This document shows positions 55,942 to 64,000 of a stretch of DNA of 64,000 nucleotides, piece after piece. The stretch covers positions 1-64,000 of the forward strand of contig JAJTGC010000003.1 in the NCBI GenBank assembly GCA_021298975.1. Direction: 5' to 3'. Both the position numbers and the translations under genes were made by a program. This DNA is from Oxalobacteraceae bacterium. Lineage in GTDB: Bacteria > Pseudomonadota > Gammaproteobacteria > Burkholderiales > Burkholderiaceae_D. The notes beneath the pieces were generated by a model that had not been told where the DNA came from, did not search any database, and was given only the letters and a program-made list of their open reading frames with translations. Each line of letters opens with the position of its first letter. The first letter of the stretch is position 1.

Positions 55942-58017
55942 ATGTCTGTTGCTGTTACCAGAGCGTTCATCGCGAGCGCTCTTTGTGTCGCGCAAACCGG
56001 GTTTGCCGACACGCTCTTGCCTGCCGTGACCGTGACCGGTACGCGCGAGCAAACGCTGTTGTCCGAAACCCCTTCATCGGTGGGCGTAATTGATCGCAGC
56101 GCGATCGATTTCACCCGACCCTCCCATCCTCAGCAATTACTGGGACAGATTCCCGGCGTGGCCATCGCGGTTACCAATGGCGAGGGACACACGACAGCCA
56201 TTCGTCAGGGCTTTACCACCGGCCCGATGTATCTGTTTCTGGAGGACGGCATTCCAGTGCGCGCTACTGGTAATTTCAATCACAACGCATTGTATGAACT
56301 CAATCTGCCTTCAGCGGGTGGGGTCGAGGTCGTGCGCGGCATTGGCTCGGCCTTGTACGGGTCGGATGCGATCGGTGGTTTGGTGAATGTGTTGTCGCGC
56401 ACGCCGCGCGAGACCGCCGGTGCGGATATCTCCGTTGAAGGAGGAAGTTTTGGCTGGGGGCGTGTGTTGGGTGGTATCGATAGTGGTCGGCGCGGGTCCA
56501 ATGCCTTGCGTGCCGATCTGAATCTGACGCATACCGATGGCTGGCGTGACAGCACGGCCTATGACCGGCAAAGCGTGAATCTGCGCTGGGATCATGAATA
56601 CGATTCACGAACTCTGGTGAAAACTATTTTTGGGGGTACGCACATCGATCAGCAGACCGGTGCGAACTCGGCATTACCGCTGGATCTTTATTTGAATAAT
56701 CCGACAGTGAATCTGCGCTCGGCCGCGTATCGCAAGGTGGATGCACTGCGTTTGTCATCGGCCATAGAGAAGGATTTGGGGCAGGGCATGCAACTGAGCT
56801 TTACGCCGTATTTTCGCGATAACCGCATGGATCTGAATGGCTCGTACAATTTCCCCACTAATGCACGCATAGAAAATACGCAGGTGCAGTCCTATGGTTT
56901 GATGACTAAATTCCGCCAGAATTTCGATGACAAAATGCGCACTCGTTTGATTGCCGGTCTCGATCTCGATTACAGCCCCAGCCAGCGGCAAGAAGATAAA
57001 CTCACGCTGTTAACCGATACGGTGGCCGGGCAGACTCGCTACCATGGCTACACTTTAGGAGCGCGCATCTACGACTATCAGGTGACCTACAAGAGCGCAG
57101 CCCCCTATTTGCATCTTGAGTTGTCGCCGACGGATGTTTTGCGTCTGACTGCAGGGCTGCGCTATGACTACGCAAATATGTCGATGCAAAATAATCTCGG
57201 TCAGAACGCCACGGTGAACAGCTTCTATCAATTGGCAGATACTTCCGTGAATTTTTCGAGGCTATCGCCAAAGCTGGGATTGACGTGGGCAGTGAGCGAG
57301 TCCTCGCATGCGTTTGCTTCTTATAATCAGGGTTTTCGCACGCCTTCTGAAAATCAGCTGTTTCGTTCCGGTGCTACAGCGCTTACCGCAGCAGCAGCGG
57401 CAGCAGCACTCCGTCCGATACTGGCCGAGCAATTCGAGATCGGCATGCGGGGTGAAGTACAACGCTGGTCGTATGAACTGGTCGCGTATCACTTGAAAAA
57501 GCAGGATGATCTGCTCGCGCAGCGTGACAGCAGTGGTGTCGCAGTACAAACGAATAATGGCAGTACCGAGCATCAGGGTGTGGAATTGGGGCTGGGAACA
57601 GAGATCGCTCCCAAGCTGCGGCTCGATCTGGCCGCATCGTATGCGAAGCATCGCTACCGACAGTGGACTACCAGTACCGCAGATTACTCGGGTAACGAGA
57701 TAGAGAATTCTCCTCGACTGCTAGCCAACCTGCGCCTGACATGGCGACCCGTCAAGGGTACGCAGGCGCAGCTCGAATGGGTGGAGCTCGGTTCGTATTA
57801 TCTGGAAGCGACCAATCTTCAGGGTAAGTATGATGGTCATCGTTTATTCAATGCGCGCATCAGCACGCAGCTGGATCAGCACTGGTCGTGCTTTGCCCGC
57901 CTCACGAATCTGACTGATGAGCGTTATGCAGACAGCGCATCGTATTCATCAAGCATGGCCATGTATTCACCCGGTCTGCCGCGTGCTGTTTATTTGGGAG
58001 TGCAAAGAACGTGGTGA
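55942..58017 (+). CDS. TonB-dependent outer-membrane receptor, likely metal uptake
   Basis: 691 residues. Signal peptide (AFIASALCVAQTGFA), plug domain LPAVTVTGTREQTLLSETPS, DIVAR-free plug motif VEVVRGIGSALYGSDAIGGL, and a 22-strand-type barrel ending SPGLPRAVYLGVQRTW. A poly-Ala run of 8-9 (TAAAAAAALRP) from a GCA/GCG microsatellite lies near 57390-57410. RBS is CAGGAG. The DUF2946, propeller and CTHC neighbours suggest copper rather than siderophore, by inference. Confidence 0.9.
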   Translation: MSVAVTRAFIASALCVAQTGFADTLLPAVTVTGTREQTLLSETPSSVGVIDRSAIDFTRPSHPQQLLGQIPGVAIAVTNGEGHTTAIRQGFTTGPMYLFLEDGIPVRATGNFNHNALYELNLPSAGGVEVVRGIGSALYGSDAIGGLVNVLSRTPRETAGADISVEGGSFGWGRVLGGIDSGRRGSNALRADLNLTHTDGWRDSTAYDRQSVNLRWDHEYDSRTLVKTIFGGTHIDQQTGANSALPLDLYLNNPTVNLRSAAYRKVDALRLSSAIEKDLGQGMQLSFTPYFRDNRMDLNGSYNFPTNARIENTQVQSYGLMTKFRQNFDDKMRTRLIAGLDLDYSPSQRQEDKLTLLTDTVAGQTRYHGYTLGARIYDYQVTYKSAAPYLHLELSPTDVLRLTAGLRYDYANMSMQNNLGQNATVNSFYQLADTSVNFSRLSPKLGLTWAVSESSHAFASYNQGFRTPSENQLFRSGATALTAAAAAAALRPILAEQFEIGMRGEVQRWSYELVAYHLKKQDDLLAQRDSSGVAVQTNNGSTEHQGVELGLGTEIAPKLRLDLAASYAKHRYRQWTTSTADYSGNEIENSPRLLANLRLTWRPVKGTQAQLEWVELGSYYLEATNLQGKYDGHRLFNARISTQLDQHWSCFARLTNLTDERYADSASYSSSMAMYSPGLPRAVYLGVQRTW

Positions 58018-59177
58018 AGAAGCTGATTCAAAATGCGCTGTTACTCCTCCTGTGGCTGCCATTGGCAGTCATAGCCCAGCAGCACAAGCATCAGTCGACG
58101 CTGGCCACGGGTGCTGCTTTCGCGCCAGATGGCAGCGTCGTTGTTGTGGGTGTAGACACAGGAAAACTATTCATACAGCGCCGAATGGCAAACGGTGAGT
58201 GGTCTGAGCGCAGACTGCTGGATATAAGTGACGATAGCGTAGCAACGAATGGTGACAATCGACCCAAGATCGCTTTTGGTCCATCCTCAGAAGTCGTGAT
58301 CAGCTATACCCGACCGTTAGAGAAACCCTACACCGGTGAGATACGCATGCTGCGCTCGGCGGATGGCGGCCAGAATTTTTCACTGCCTTTCACCGTTCAC
58401 CAAGACCGACAGATCATTACTCATCGCTTTGATGCAATACAGTTTGATGCGAGAGGCGATTTGTACACCTTCTGGATCGATAAGCGCGATGCAGAGCAGG
58501 CGCGGCAGGCTGCAAAAGACAAACCATCTGCCTATGATGGTGCGGCAATTTATTACAACATTGCTTCCGATGGGGGACGGATTGTCAGTGAAGATCGCAA
58601 GCTGGCAGATTACAGTTGCGAGTGTTGTCGTATTTCGCTGATCGCCGAGCCTGTGGAGGGCGTGGCTGCGCTCTGGCGCCATGTGTTTGCAGGGAGTGTG
58701 CGCGATCATGCATTTGCGCGTGTCTCCCGTACGCAAGCATCGGCACTGGTTCGCGCCAGTCATGATGATTGGGTGATACGCGCCTGTCCCCATCATGGAC
58801 CCGGCGTCGCGCGTGCTGCCGAAGGTGGCTATCACGCCGTCTGGTTTGGTGATCGAAAGGGTCAGCAACGGGTGCGTTACGGCAGACTGAATGCCGAGGG
58901 GCGTGCTATCGGCACAGTGCTGGAGTTGCCTGATGCGCACGCAGAGCATCCTGATATCGTCAGCAGTGGTCAGCGGGTGGTGATTGCATGGCGCAGCTTT
59001 GATGGTACGAACACACAGATCAGTGCCTGGATCTCCGAGGATGATGGACGTCATTTCACGCTGCGACGGCTGCAGGCGTCAACCTTGGATAATGACTATC
59101 CCAGATTGATCGAGCGTAGCGGCAAAATAGCGCTGGTATGGCGTACTGAAAGAGAAATTCATGTCACCTATTTTTAA
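58011..59177 (+). CDS. Periplasmic sialidase-like beta-propeller with CxCC motif
   Basis: 388 residues, start GTG 58011 inside the end of the receptor gene (overlap seven bases). Signal peptide ALLLLLWLPLAVIAQQ. Repeated blades with Asp-box-like patterns (SADGGQNFSLP, SEDDGRHFTLRR) show a six-blade sialidase-type fold. No complete sialidase Arg triad is evident to me. A CECC motif at about 203-206 (YSCECCRIS) with nearby histidines could bind a metal. Coupled to the receptor, so it may be a periplasmic relay for the imported compound. Overlaps the next gene by 17 bases. Confidence 0.75.
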   Translation: MVKKLIQNALLLLLWLPLAVIAQQHKHQSTLATGAAFAPDGSVVVVGVDTGKLFIQRRMANGEWSERRLLDISDDSVATNGDNRPKIAFGPSSEVVISYTRPLEKPYTGEIRMLRSADGGQNFSLPFTVHQDRQIITHRFDAIQFDARGDLYTFWIDKRDAEQARQAAKDKPSAYDGAAIYYNIASDGGRIVSEDRKLADYSCECCRISLIAEPVEGVAALWRHVFAGSVRDHAFARVSRTQASALVRASHDDWVIRACPHHGPGVARAAEGGYHAVWFGDRKGQQRVRYGRLNAEGRAIGTVLELPDAHAEHPDIVSSGQRVVIAWRSFDGTNTQISAWISEDDGRHFTLRRLQASTLDNDYPRLIERSGKIALVWRTEREIHVTYF

Positions 59178-59631
59178 CTATGCCATTGGCTTGTTGGTGC
59201 TGCTGTGTACGCAGGTCTTTGCCGCGCCAACGGAAGTGGAGACCTTCGACAAGTCAACCTGGCCCGGGCTGATCAGCGATAAGCGACAGCCAGCGATGAT
59301 CGTGTTTTCGTCAGTCAGCTGTACCCATTGTCCCGGTGCGATAGAGCGACTCGCTGCGCATCGTGCCGCAAGCCAGTCGGCAACGCGTTTGTATGTGGTG
59401 CTGATGGACAGTGAAGATGACATGGCGGCGCTGAGCAGTTCGCATCATCGTCTTGCGGATCGCTTGTTTGCGTTTCAAGGTCGAGCGCAGTCACTGCAAT
59501 ATGTGGTGAATCCGGATTGGCGCGGGATGACGCCCTATATTGCTTATGTCGATGGCAAGGGTGGAGTGCGCTTTGTGCTGGGCGAGCCGGATGAGCGAAC
59601 ACTGGCGATCTGGCTAAAAGGCAAACGATGA
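59161..59631 (+). CDS. Thioredoxin-like periplasmic protein with CTHC motif
   Basis: 156 residues. Signal peptide (LLVLLCTQVFAA), thioredoxin fold: MIVFSSVSCTHCPGAIERLA with CTHC at about 54-57, TRLYVVLMDSEDD, and cis-Pro region DWRGMTPYIAYVDG. It may reduce the CxCC of the propeller or DUF2946 cysteines before metal loading. Last gene of the unit; terminator follows after 14 bases. Confidence 0.8.
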   Translation: MSPIFNYAIGLLVLLCTQVFAAPTEVETFDKSTWPGLISDKRQPAMIVFSSVSCTHCPGAIERLAAHRAASQSATRLYVVLMDSEDDMAALSSSHHRLADRLFAFQGRAQSLQYVVNPDWRGMTPYIAYVDGKGGVRFVLGEPDERTLAIWLKGKR

Positions 59632-59634
59632 ACC

Positions 59635-59670
59635 TCAATAAAAAACGGACACCCGTCAGGTGTCCGTTGT
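59635..59670. terminator. Bidirectional terminator between thioredoxin-like and ferredoxin reductase genes
   Basis: Stem ACGGACACC / GGTGTCCGT (59645-59667) with a five-base loop CGTCA. On the minus strand it is followed by TTTTTATT, so it is strong for the reductase. On the plus strand a weaker TGTT follows. Confidence 0.9.
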
Positions 59671-59691
59671 TAGCCACGCATTACACGGGGA

Positions 59692-60747
59692 TTAATCGAA
59701 GACAGGCGACTCCACACCCAAAATCTTGTGCAGCTTCGGCGACGTCGTCGTGTACTGCATGTGAATTTTCTTATCGGGGAAGATGTACGGTGCAGCACCA
59801 AAAGCGGCCAGCGCTGCTTCATGAAAGCCCGAGAGGATCAGTTTCTTCTTGCCGGGGTAGACATTGATGTCACCCACCGCAAAAATACCGGGCACATTGG
59901 TTTCGAATTTTTCTGTGTCGACTTTGAGCTGCTTGCGCTCGATGTCCAGACCCCATTCAGCGATGGGCCCAAGCTTGGGCGAGAGACCAAAGAACACCAG
60001 CAAATCATCGAGTGGCAAACGGCGCGTGACCCCGTCCGACCCGGTGACTTTGATCTCTGTGAGCTTGTCGTCGCTGGATTCGAAGCCGGTCACCTGACCG
60101 ATGATCAGCTGCATTTCGAACTGCTCGCAGAGCTCTTTCATTTTCGCGACGGAGGCTGGCGCGGCACGGAAATCATCGCGACGATGCAGCAGGATCACGG
60201 ATTCCGCCTTGCCCTGCAGATTGAGTGCCCAATCGAGCGCCGAATCGCCGCCGCCACAAATGACGATATTGCGGCCAGCAAAGCGCGCCGGCTCTTTCAC
60301 ACGGTAAAACAACTGCGTGCCCTCGAACGCTTCAATACCATCGACCTTGATCGTGCGTGGCTGAAATGAACCCACGCCAGCGGCGATGAAAATTGTTTTG
60401 GTGATGAAGCAGGTACCCATCGAGGTTTCGAGATCGAAGCGGCCGTCATCGCGCTTTTGCACGAGGGTGACTTCCTGACCCAGGTGAAAGGTGGGCTCGA
60501 ACGGTTCGATCTGTTTGAGCAGATTGTCGGTGAGTTCTTGTCCGGTGCACACGGGTACGGCTGGAATGTCATAAATCGGTTTGTCCGGATAGAGTTCAAC
60601 GCACTGACCGCCGACGGCGGCGAGCGAGTCGATCACGTGGGCCTTTATTTCCAGAAGGCCCAGCTCGAAGACCTGAAACAGGCCAACGGGACCGGCGCCG
60701 ACAATCACGGCATCCGTTTCAATGGGAGTTTTTACAGAGGTTTTCAT
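59692..60747 (-). CDS. Ferredoxin-NADP+ reductase, thioredoxin-reductase-like
   Basis: 351 residues from ATG 60747. TrxR-like FNR: FAD motif [43 protein letters not shown] site [20 protein letters not shown], and [20 protein letters not shown], with [20 protein letters not shown]. No CxxC disulphide site. It moves electrons between NADPH and ferredoxin. The gene for its likely partner FdxA lies 107 bases upstream on the same strand. The upstream in-frame extension to 60897 has no family match and crosses a hairpin. Confidence 0.92.
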   Translation of the reverse strand: MKTSVKTPIETDAVIVGAGPVGLFQVFELGLLEIKAHVIDSLAAVGGQCVELYPDKPIYDIPAVPVCTGQELTDNLLKQIEPFEPTFHLGQEVTLVQKRDDGRFDLETSMGTCFITKTIFIAAGVGSFQPRTIKVDGIEAFEGTQLFYRVKEPARFAGRNIVICGGGDSALDWALNLQGKAESVILLHRRDDFRAAPASVAKMKELCEQFEMQLIIGQVTGFESSDDKLTEIKVTGSDGVTRRLPLDDLLVFFGLSPKLGPIAEWGLDIERKQLKVDTEKFETNVPGIFAVGDINVYPGKKKLILSGFHEAALAAFGAAPYIFPDKKIHMQYTTTSPKLHKILGVESPVFD

Positions 60748-60792
60748 TCGAGTCAGAGAAGTTGGAGGCTGTCGAGCCGGATAACGTACCAA

Positions 60793-60810
60793 CCCCGGCC
60801 TGGGCCGGGG
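60793..60810. terminator. GC-rich hairpin between fdxA and the reductase gene
   Basis: CCCCGGCC-TG-GGCCGGGG, an 8-bp stem. No T run follows on either strand, so it may only weaken or stabilise the fdxA-reductase mRNA. Confidence 0.5.
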
Positions 60811-60854
60811 CTGAAGAAGCAGTGCACGGCACCCCAGTCGGGTACCCCATAAAA

Positions 60855-61178
60855 TCAGCGTTCGAGGTACTGTAATTTTTCCTTGGTTTCTTTCCATTCT
60901 TCAGCATCGGCAAGCGGCGCTTTGGACTTGGTGATCGATGGCCATTTGCGGGCCAGTTCCACGTTGAGTTTGATGAACTGCTGCTGATCAGCCGGCACAT
61001 CCTCTTCTGCGTAGATCGCATTGACGGGGCACTCAGCCACGCAAACCGCACAGTCGATGCACTCATCGGGATCGATGGTGAGGAAATTGGGTCCCTCGCG
61101 GAAGCAATCCACAGGGCATACATCGACGCAATCCGTATAACGGCAGCGGATACAGGATTCGGTCACAACGTGGGTCAT
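60855..61178 (-). CDS. fdxA: 7Fe/8Fe ferredoxin FdxA
   Basis: 107 residues. First cluster [19 protein letters not shown], with extra spacing typical of [3Fe-4S]/[4Fe-4S] Azotobacter-type ferredoxins, and second [21 protein letters not shown]-terminal helix ([20 protein letters not shown]). Low-potential carrier, likely reduced by the reductase coded just downstream. ATG 61178. Confidence 0.95.
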   Translation of the reverse strand: MTHVVTESCIRCRYTDCVDVCPVDCFREGPNFLTIDPDECIDCAVCVAECPVNAIYAEEDVPADQQQFIKLNVELARKWPSITKSKAPLADAEEWKETKEKLQYLER

Positions 61179-61518
61179 ACAACTGTCCTATCTGTGAATA
61201 TTTTTGAAACTAAACGCCGGAAAACACCAAAAGCTACTGCATAACCGTGGACTGGGTGGCCACAAAGACCCACGCCAGGCCACCGGATTTCCATGCCCAC
61301 CCAGCGTCGATGGATAGGCTGGCTCCGCAAAGCGTTGTATTTTAAGACAAATTGTGTACCCTCACACGGATGGCTTAGATGATTTTTGAATATGCAAATG
61401 CTCGCTCCGCGCCGGACCGTGAATATTTTGGCATCACGCTCTGAAATAAAATCAAGTTGGTGGCCCGGCGTGGTTTTCCCTGCCGGGATAAAATCCGGCA
61501 GTCACAAGAGGGGAAACC
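61179..61518. promoter_or_regulatory. 340-base divergent region between fdxA and LUD gene
   Basis: No gene supported; the left part carries the fdxA promoter. Near the right end is a hairpin TGCCGGGATAAAATCCGGCA (61481-61500), 20 bases before the LUD ribosome site AGAGGGGAAACC. No other structure could be recognised. Confidence 0.35.
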
Positions 61519-62181
61519 ATGGACACATCCGCCGCACGCCAGGCGATTTTCAGCCGCATCCGCACCGCGCAGAACCGACCAACCGAGCCGACGCAGGCGG
61601 AGCTGGCTCAGGTCAAGGACTATCTGGACCATCATCAGGCGGGCCCCAAGCCGGATCTCGGCGATGATCTGGTTGCGCGTTTTTGTGCTCAGGCGCTGCG
61701 GACGTCGCAGACTGTGGACGAGGTAGCGCATCTGGACGAAGTGCCGATGGCGGCTGCAAGTTACATCGACAGTATTGGCGTCCCCAAATCGGCGATCGCC
61801 TGGCAGTCACTCACCGGACTGCCCTGGCAGGACTCGGGTATACGAGTGGAGTTCCGACCGCCAGTCGACAAAGATCTGATCGGTATTACCGGCTGTTTTT
61901 GTGCTGTGGCAGAGACGGGTACCCTGATGCTGCTGTCCGGTGCGGAGACCTTTGCATCGGCGGCGCTGCTGCCTGAAACGCATATCGCTATCGTCCCGGT
62001 GTCACGGGTTGTGGGCGCCATCGAAGATGCGTTTGCGCTGGCGAAAAAAGAGCGCGGCGAATTACCGCGCGCGACCAATTTCATATCAGGACCTTCACGT
62101 ACCGGGGATATCGAGCAGACGATTGTGCTGGGTGCGCACGGCCCCTACCGGGTGCACGTGATTCTGGTGCGTGATATCTGA
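61519..62181 (+). CDS. LUD-domain protein (LutC/YkgG type)
   Basis: 220 residues. LUD fold: DTSAARQAIFSRIRTAQNRP, SYIDSIGVPKSAIAWQSLTG, GVTGC-type segment LIGITGCFCAVAETGTLMLL, FASAALLPETHIAIVPVSRV and FISGPSRTGDIEQTIVLGAH. In LutABC this subunit takes part in L-lactate oxidation, but lutA and lutB are not present in the window, so use with a distant partner is possible. Followed after 16 bases by a hydroxyacid dehydrogenase gene; both handle 2-hydroxyacids. Confidence 0.9.
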   Translation: MDTSAARQAIFSRIRTAQNRPTEPTQAELAQVKDYLDHHQAGPKPDLGDDLVARFCAQALRTSQTVDEVAHLDEVPMAAASYIDSIGVPKSAIAWQSLTGLPWQDSGIRVEFRPPVDKDLIGITGCFCAVAETGTLMLLSGAETFASAALLPETHIAIVPVSRVVGAIEDAFALAKKERGELPRATNFISGPSRTGDIEQTIVLGAHGPYRVHVILVRDI

Positions 62182-62197
62182 TGCAACGTGAGCCCGA

Positions 62198-63175
62198 ATG
62201 AAGCCGAAAATTCTCATTACGCGCGCGGTGTTTCAGGAAGTAATCGATCGCCTCTCTCAGCATGTCGATGTCGATGCAAATCAATCGGACGAGACGTTTT
62301 CCGAGGACGAGTTGATAAGGCGGCTGCAAGGCAAGGCAGCTGTCTATGCCAATCCCACCACCCTCATGTCTTCTAAAGTCATACGCAGTGCGCCAGAGCT
62401 GCGCGCGATCTGCAATGTGGCGGTGGGCTATAACAATATCGATGTCGCTGCTGCCACGGCCGCTGGCATCATGGTCACCAACACACCCGATGTGCTCAAT
62501 GAGACAACGGCTGATTTTGGCTGGACCCTGCTGATGGCCACGGCGCGCCGCGTGACGGAATCCGAGCATTATCTGCGCGCCGGTCTCTGGAAAAAATGGA
62601 CCTTTGACGCTTTCATGGGTGTGGATGTGCACGGCAGCACGCTGGGCATCATTGGCATGGGCCGCATCGGCCAGGCGGTTGCGCGCCGTTCGATGGGGTT
62701 CAATATGAAAGTCATCTACAACAACCGTTCGCGTCTGGCGCCCGAGCTGGAAGCCGAGGCGAACAACGCGCGGCACGTGAGCCGCGAAGAGCTCTTGCGC
62801 AGTGCCGACCATGTGGTGCTGGTGCTGCCTTATTCGAAAGAGACGCATCATCTGATCGGTGCGGACGAGTTGGCGCTGATGAAGCCGACGGCAACGCTGG
62901 TCAATATTGCGCGCGGTGGTATCGTCGACGACGCCGCACTGATTGATGCGCTTGGTGCCGGCAAAATCGCGGCAGCGGGTCTGGACGTGTTCGAGAATGA
63001 GCCCGCATTCAATCCCGGCTTTCTGAAGCTGAGCAATGTGGTATTGACGCCTCATATTGGCAGCGCCACTGGTCCGACGCGCCGTGCAATGGTGGACTGC
63101 GCTGCGGACAATTTGATTGCTGCCCTCTCGGGTCATCGCCCACCGAATTTGGTAAACCCCGAAACATTCAAATAA
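62198..63175 (+). CDS. D-isomer specific 2-hydroxyacid dehydrogenase (glyoxylate/hydroxypyruvate reductase type)
   Basis: 325 residues. NAD(P) site LGIIGMGRIGQAVARRSMGF, catalytic Arg/Glu/His in VNIARGGIVDDAALIDALGA, GLDVFENEP and LTPHIGSATGPTRRAMVD. Substrate-binding N-terminus includes AVGYNNIDVAAATAAGI. Likely reduces glyoxylate or hydroxypyruvate (GhrB-like) with NADPH. It follows the LUD gene by 16 bases; the PHA-system gene is 27 bases later. Confidence 0.92.
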   Translation: MKPKILITRAVFQEVIDRLSQHVDVDANQSDETFSEDELIRRLQGKAAVYANPTTLMSSKVIRSAPELRAICNVAVGYNNIDVAAATAAGIMVTNTPDVLNETTADFGWTLLMATARRVTESEHYLRAGLWKKWTFDAFMGVDVHGSTLGIIGMGRIGQAVARRSMGFNMKVIYNNRSRLAPELEAEANNARHVSREELLRSADHVVLVLPYSKETHHLIGADELALMKPTATLVNIARGGIVDDAALIDALGAGKIAAAGLDVFENEPAFNPGFLKLSNVVLTPHIGSATGPTRRAMVDCAADNLIAALSGHRPPNLVNPETFK

Positions 63176-63202
63176 CTACGCTCGAGAGAGCAGGAGACCC
63201 GC

Positions 63203-63502
63203 ATGGCCAACTTTACGATTGTTCAGCCGCACAGCCTGTCCATGGAGAGCGCTCGCGCTGCCGCACAAAAAGTGGCTGACCAGATGGCGGTTGATTATGA
63301 AATGTCGCACCAGTGGGTGGGTGATGTACTTGAATTCAAGCGGAGCGGATTTTCCGGTACGCTCGCGCTGGTAGAGGGCAGTGTTCAGCTTGACGTTTTG
63401 CTTGGCTTCATGCTCCGCGGTTTCGCAAAGAAGATTGAAGAGCAGGTGACCAAGAACATGCACAAAATCTTCTGCGGCGATGCCGATCAGGACGCCGCCT
63501 GA
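63203..63502 (+). CDS. Polyhydroxyalkanoic acid system family protein
   Basis: 99 residues, small basic-acidic protein. NFTIVQPHSLSMESARAAAQ, DYEMSHQWVGDVLEFKRSGF, LDVLLGFMLRGFAKKIEEQV. Matches the PHA_gran_rgn family; function not certain, found near PHA metabolism genes and may act at granules or membranes. Ribosome site GCAGGAG precedes. Confidence 0.85.
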   Translation: MANFTIVQPHSLSMESARAAAQKVADQMAVDYEMSHQWVGDVLEFKRSGFSGTLALVEGSVQLDVLLGFMLRGFAKKIEEQVTKNMHKIFCGDADQDAA

Positions 63503-63513
63503 AAAATGCGCAG

Positions 63514-63531
63514 TCGGGCCTGCCGGCCCGA
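63514..63531. terminator. Hairpin between convergent genes
   Basis: TCGGGCC, loop TGCC, GGCCCGA. Perfect 7-bp stem between the stops of the PHA-system and FKBP genes; no T run, so strength is uncertain. Confidence 0.5.
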
Positions 63532-63542
63532 GCCTGTGCTGG

Positions 63543-63899
63543 TCAGACTTCCAGTAATTCCACATCGAAAATCAGGGTCGCGTGGGGAGGAATCACACCA
63601 CCCGCGCCACGCGCTCCGTAGCCCAGTGCTGATGGAATCACCAATCTGCGCTTGCCGCCTACCTTCATGCCTTGCACACCCTGATCCCAGCCCTGAATGA
63701 CTTGCCCGGCGCCTAGCGAAAACTCGAAAGGTTCATCACGATCCACGCTGGAATCGAATTTCTCGCCGGGACTGCCGTCGTCGTTCCGCAGCCAGCCGGT
63801 GTAGTGAACTGAGACAAACTGGCCCGCTGCGGCCTCGGCACCATCGCCGACGGTCAGTTCTTCGTATTGCAGGCCAGAGGCCGTCATGATCAGGGACAT
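63543..63899 (-). CDS. FKBP-type peptidyl-prolyl isomerase
   Basis: 118 residues from ATG 63899 ([20 protein letters not shown]), preceded by GAAGGAAAG. A frame nine codons longer exists but is poorer. Single FKBP domain: [70 protein letters not shown]. Cytoplasmic, no signal peptide. Speeds proline isomerisation in folding. Confidence 0.94.
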   Translation of the reverse strand: MSLIMTASGLQYEELTVGDGAEAAAGQFVSVHYTGWLRNDDGSPGEKFDSSVDRDEPFEFSLGAGQVIQGWDQGVQGMKVGGKRRLVIPSALGYGARGAGGVIPPHATLIFDVELLEV

Positions 63900-63957
63900 A
63901 CGCTTTCCTTCATGGGTGGTCAACAAGAATCCGGCATTCTAGCAGCCGTGACGCTCT

Positions 63958-63963
63958 TATAAT
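63958..63963 (+). promoter_or_regulatory. -10 box at window end
   Basis: Perfect TATAAT, 12-17 bases before the last ATG codons. The -35 is not clear. Confidence 0.45.
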
Positions 63964-63974
63964 GGGCGTCAGAC

Positions 63975-64000
63975 ATGATGCCTTTCTTCACTTCCCTTTT
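63975..64000 (+). CDS. First codons of a gene cut by the window end
   Basis: ATG ATG at 63975-63980 followed by an open frame reading MMPFFTSLF. Preceded by TATAAT. Too short to identify. Confidence 0.3.

Noticed and set aside
60748-60897. 50-residue N-terminal extension of the ferredoxin reductase
   Set aside because: No family match, and it runs through the GC hairpin; ATG 60747 gives the normal length.
62081-63136. 351-codon minus-strand frame
   Set aside because: Antisense of the 2-hydroxyacid dehydrogenase.

Overview
The window reads as a chromosome segment of a betaproteobacterium, most likely order Burkholderiales; an Oxalobacteraceae-like genus is a guess from gene content, not something the sequence proves. 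Supporting signs are the pgk-pyk-fba-purC-purE-purK-Sua5 order, an intracellular PHA depolymerase with a PHA-granule family protein, a stand-alone RsxB next to nth, DUF1841, zf-CHCC and DUF2946 proteins, and moderately high GC. I see no rRNA, tRNA or CRISPR array.

Layout. (1) 1-6.4 kb is accessory and decayed. A P2-type cation ATPase carries an internal deletion with frameshift and lies between two ~90-94% identical pieces of a TPR gene. It is followed by a visibly AT-richer stretch with a globin-like/YbjN-like two-part protein, an ArsR-type winged-helix protein, a secreted protein of unknown family and a truncated tyrosine integrase. (2) 6.4-13.2 kb is housekeeping: moaC, a BepA-like metallopeptidase, and a minus-strand cluster of ilvE, zf-CHCC, SnoaL-like, YheT-like hydrolase and a hypothetical gene, divergent from azlCD. 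(3) 13.3-21.3 kb holds lower glycolysis (pgk, pyk, fba) and purine carboxylation (purC, purE, purK), ending in a Sua5-type gene. A 428-bp inverted-repeat element separates fba from purC. (4) 21.3-30.7 kb mixes redox, repair and lipid genes: flavin reductase, an orphan AMP-binding N-domain, msrA, cfa, a secreted formylglycine-enzyme-fold protein, pdxH, an MFS carrier, tcdA and a YHS-type copper ATPase.

(5) 31.0-42.9 kb is one complete Tad/Flp pilus locus, all on the plus strand and tightly packed: flp, cpaA, cpaB, cpaC, a small lipoprotein, tadG, tadE, tadF, cpaE, cpaF, tadB, tadC, tadD. It supplies pilin, prepilin peptidase, secretin channel, pseudopilins, localisation ATPase, motor ATPase, inner-membrane platform and pilotin-like TPR lipoprotein. 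(6) 42.9-50.9 kb: secreted hydrolase, topoisomerase IV (parC, parE) and a MoxR/VWA pair. A second, smaller copy of the inverted-repeat element lies between parC and parE. (7) 51.2-55.1 kb: two small cytochromes c, DUF1841, nth, rsxB and phaZ. (8) 55.5-59.6 kb is a compact probable metal-uptake operon: DUF2946, TonB-dependent receptor, beta-propeller with a CxCC motif, thioredoxin-like protein. (9) 59.7-64 kb: ferredoxin-NADP reductase with its ferredoxin, LUD-domain protein, 2-hydroxyacid dehydrogenase, PHA-system protein, FKBP isomerase and the first codons of another gene.

The best candidates for something undescribed are the globin-like/YbjN-like protein with its ArsR-type neighbour (3.3-4.6 kb), the dispersed inverted-repeat family (17.1 and 46.6 kb), the Flp pilin with a Gly-x-Thr tail together with the operators and CGATAA array of its locus, and the receptor/propeller/thioredoxin operon. 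None of them is proven to be a new system from sequence alone.
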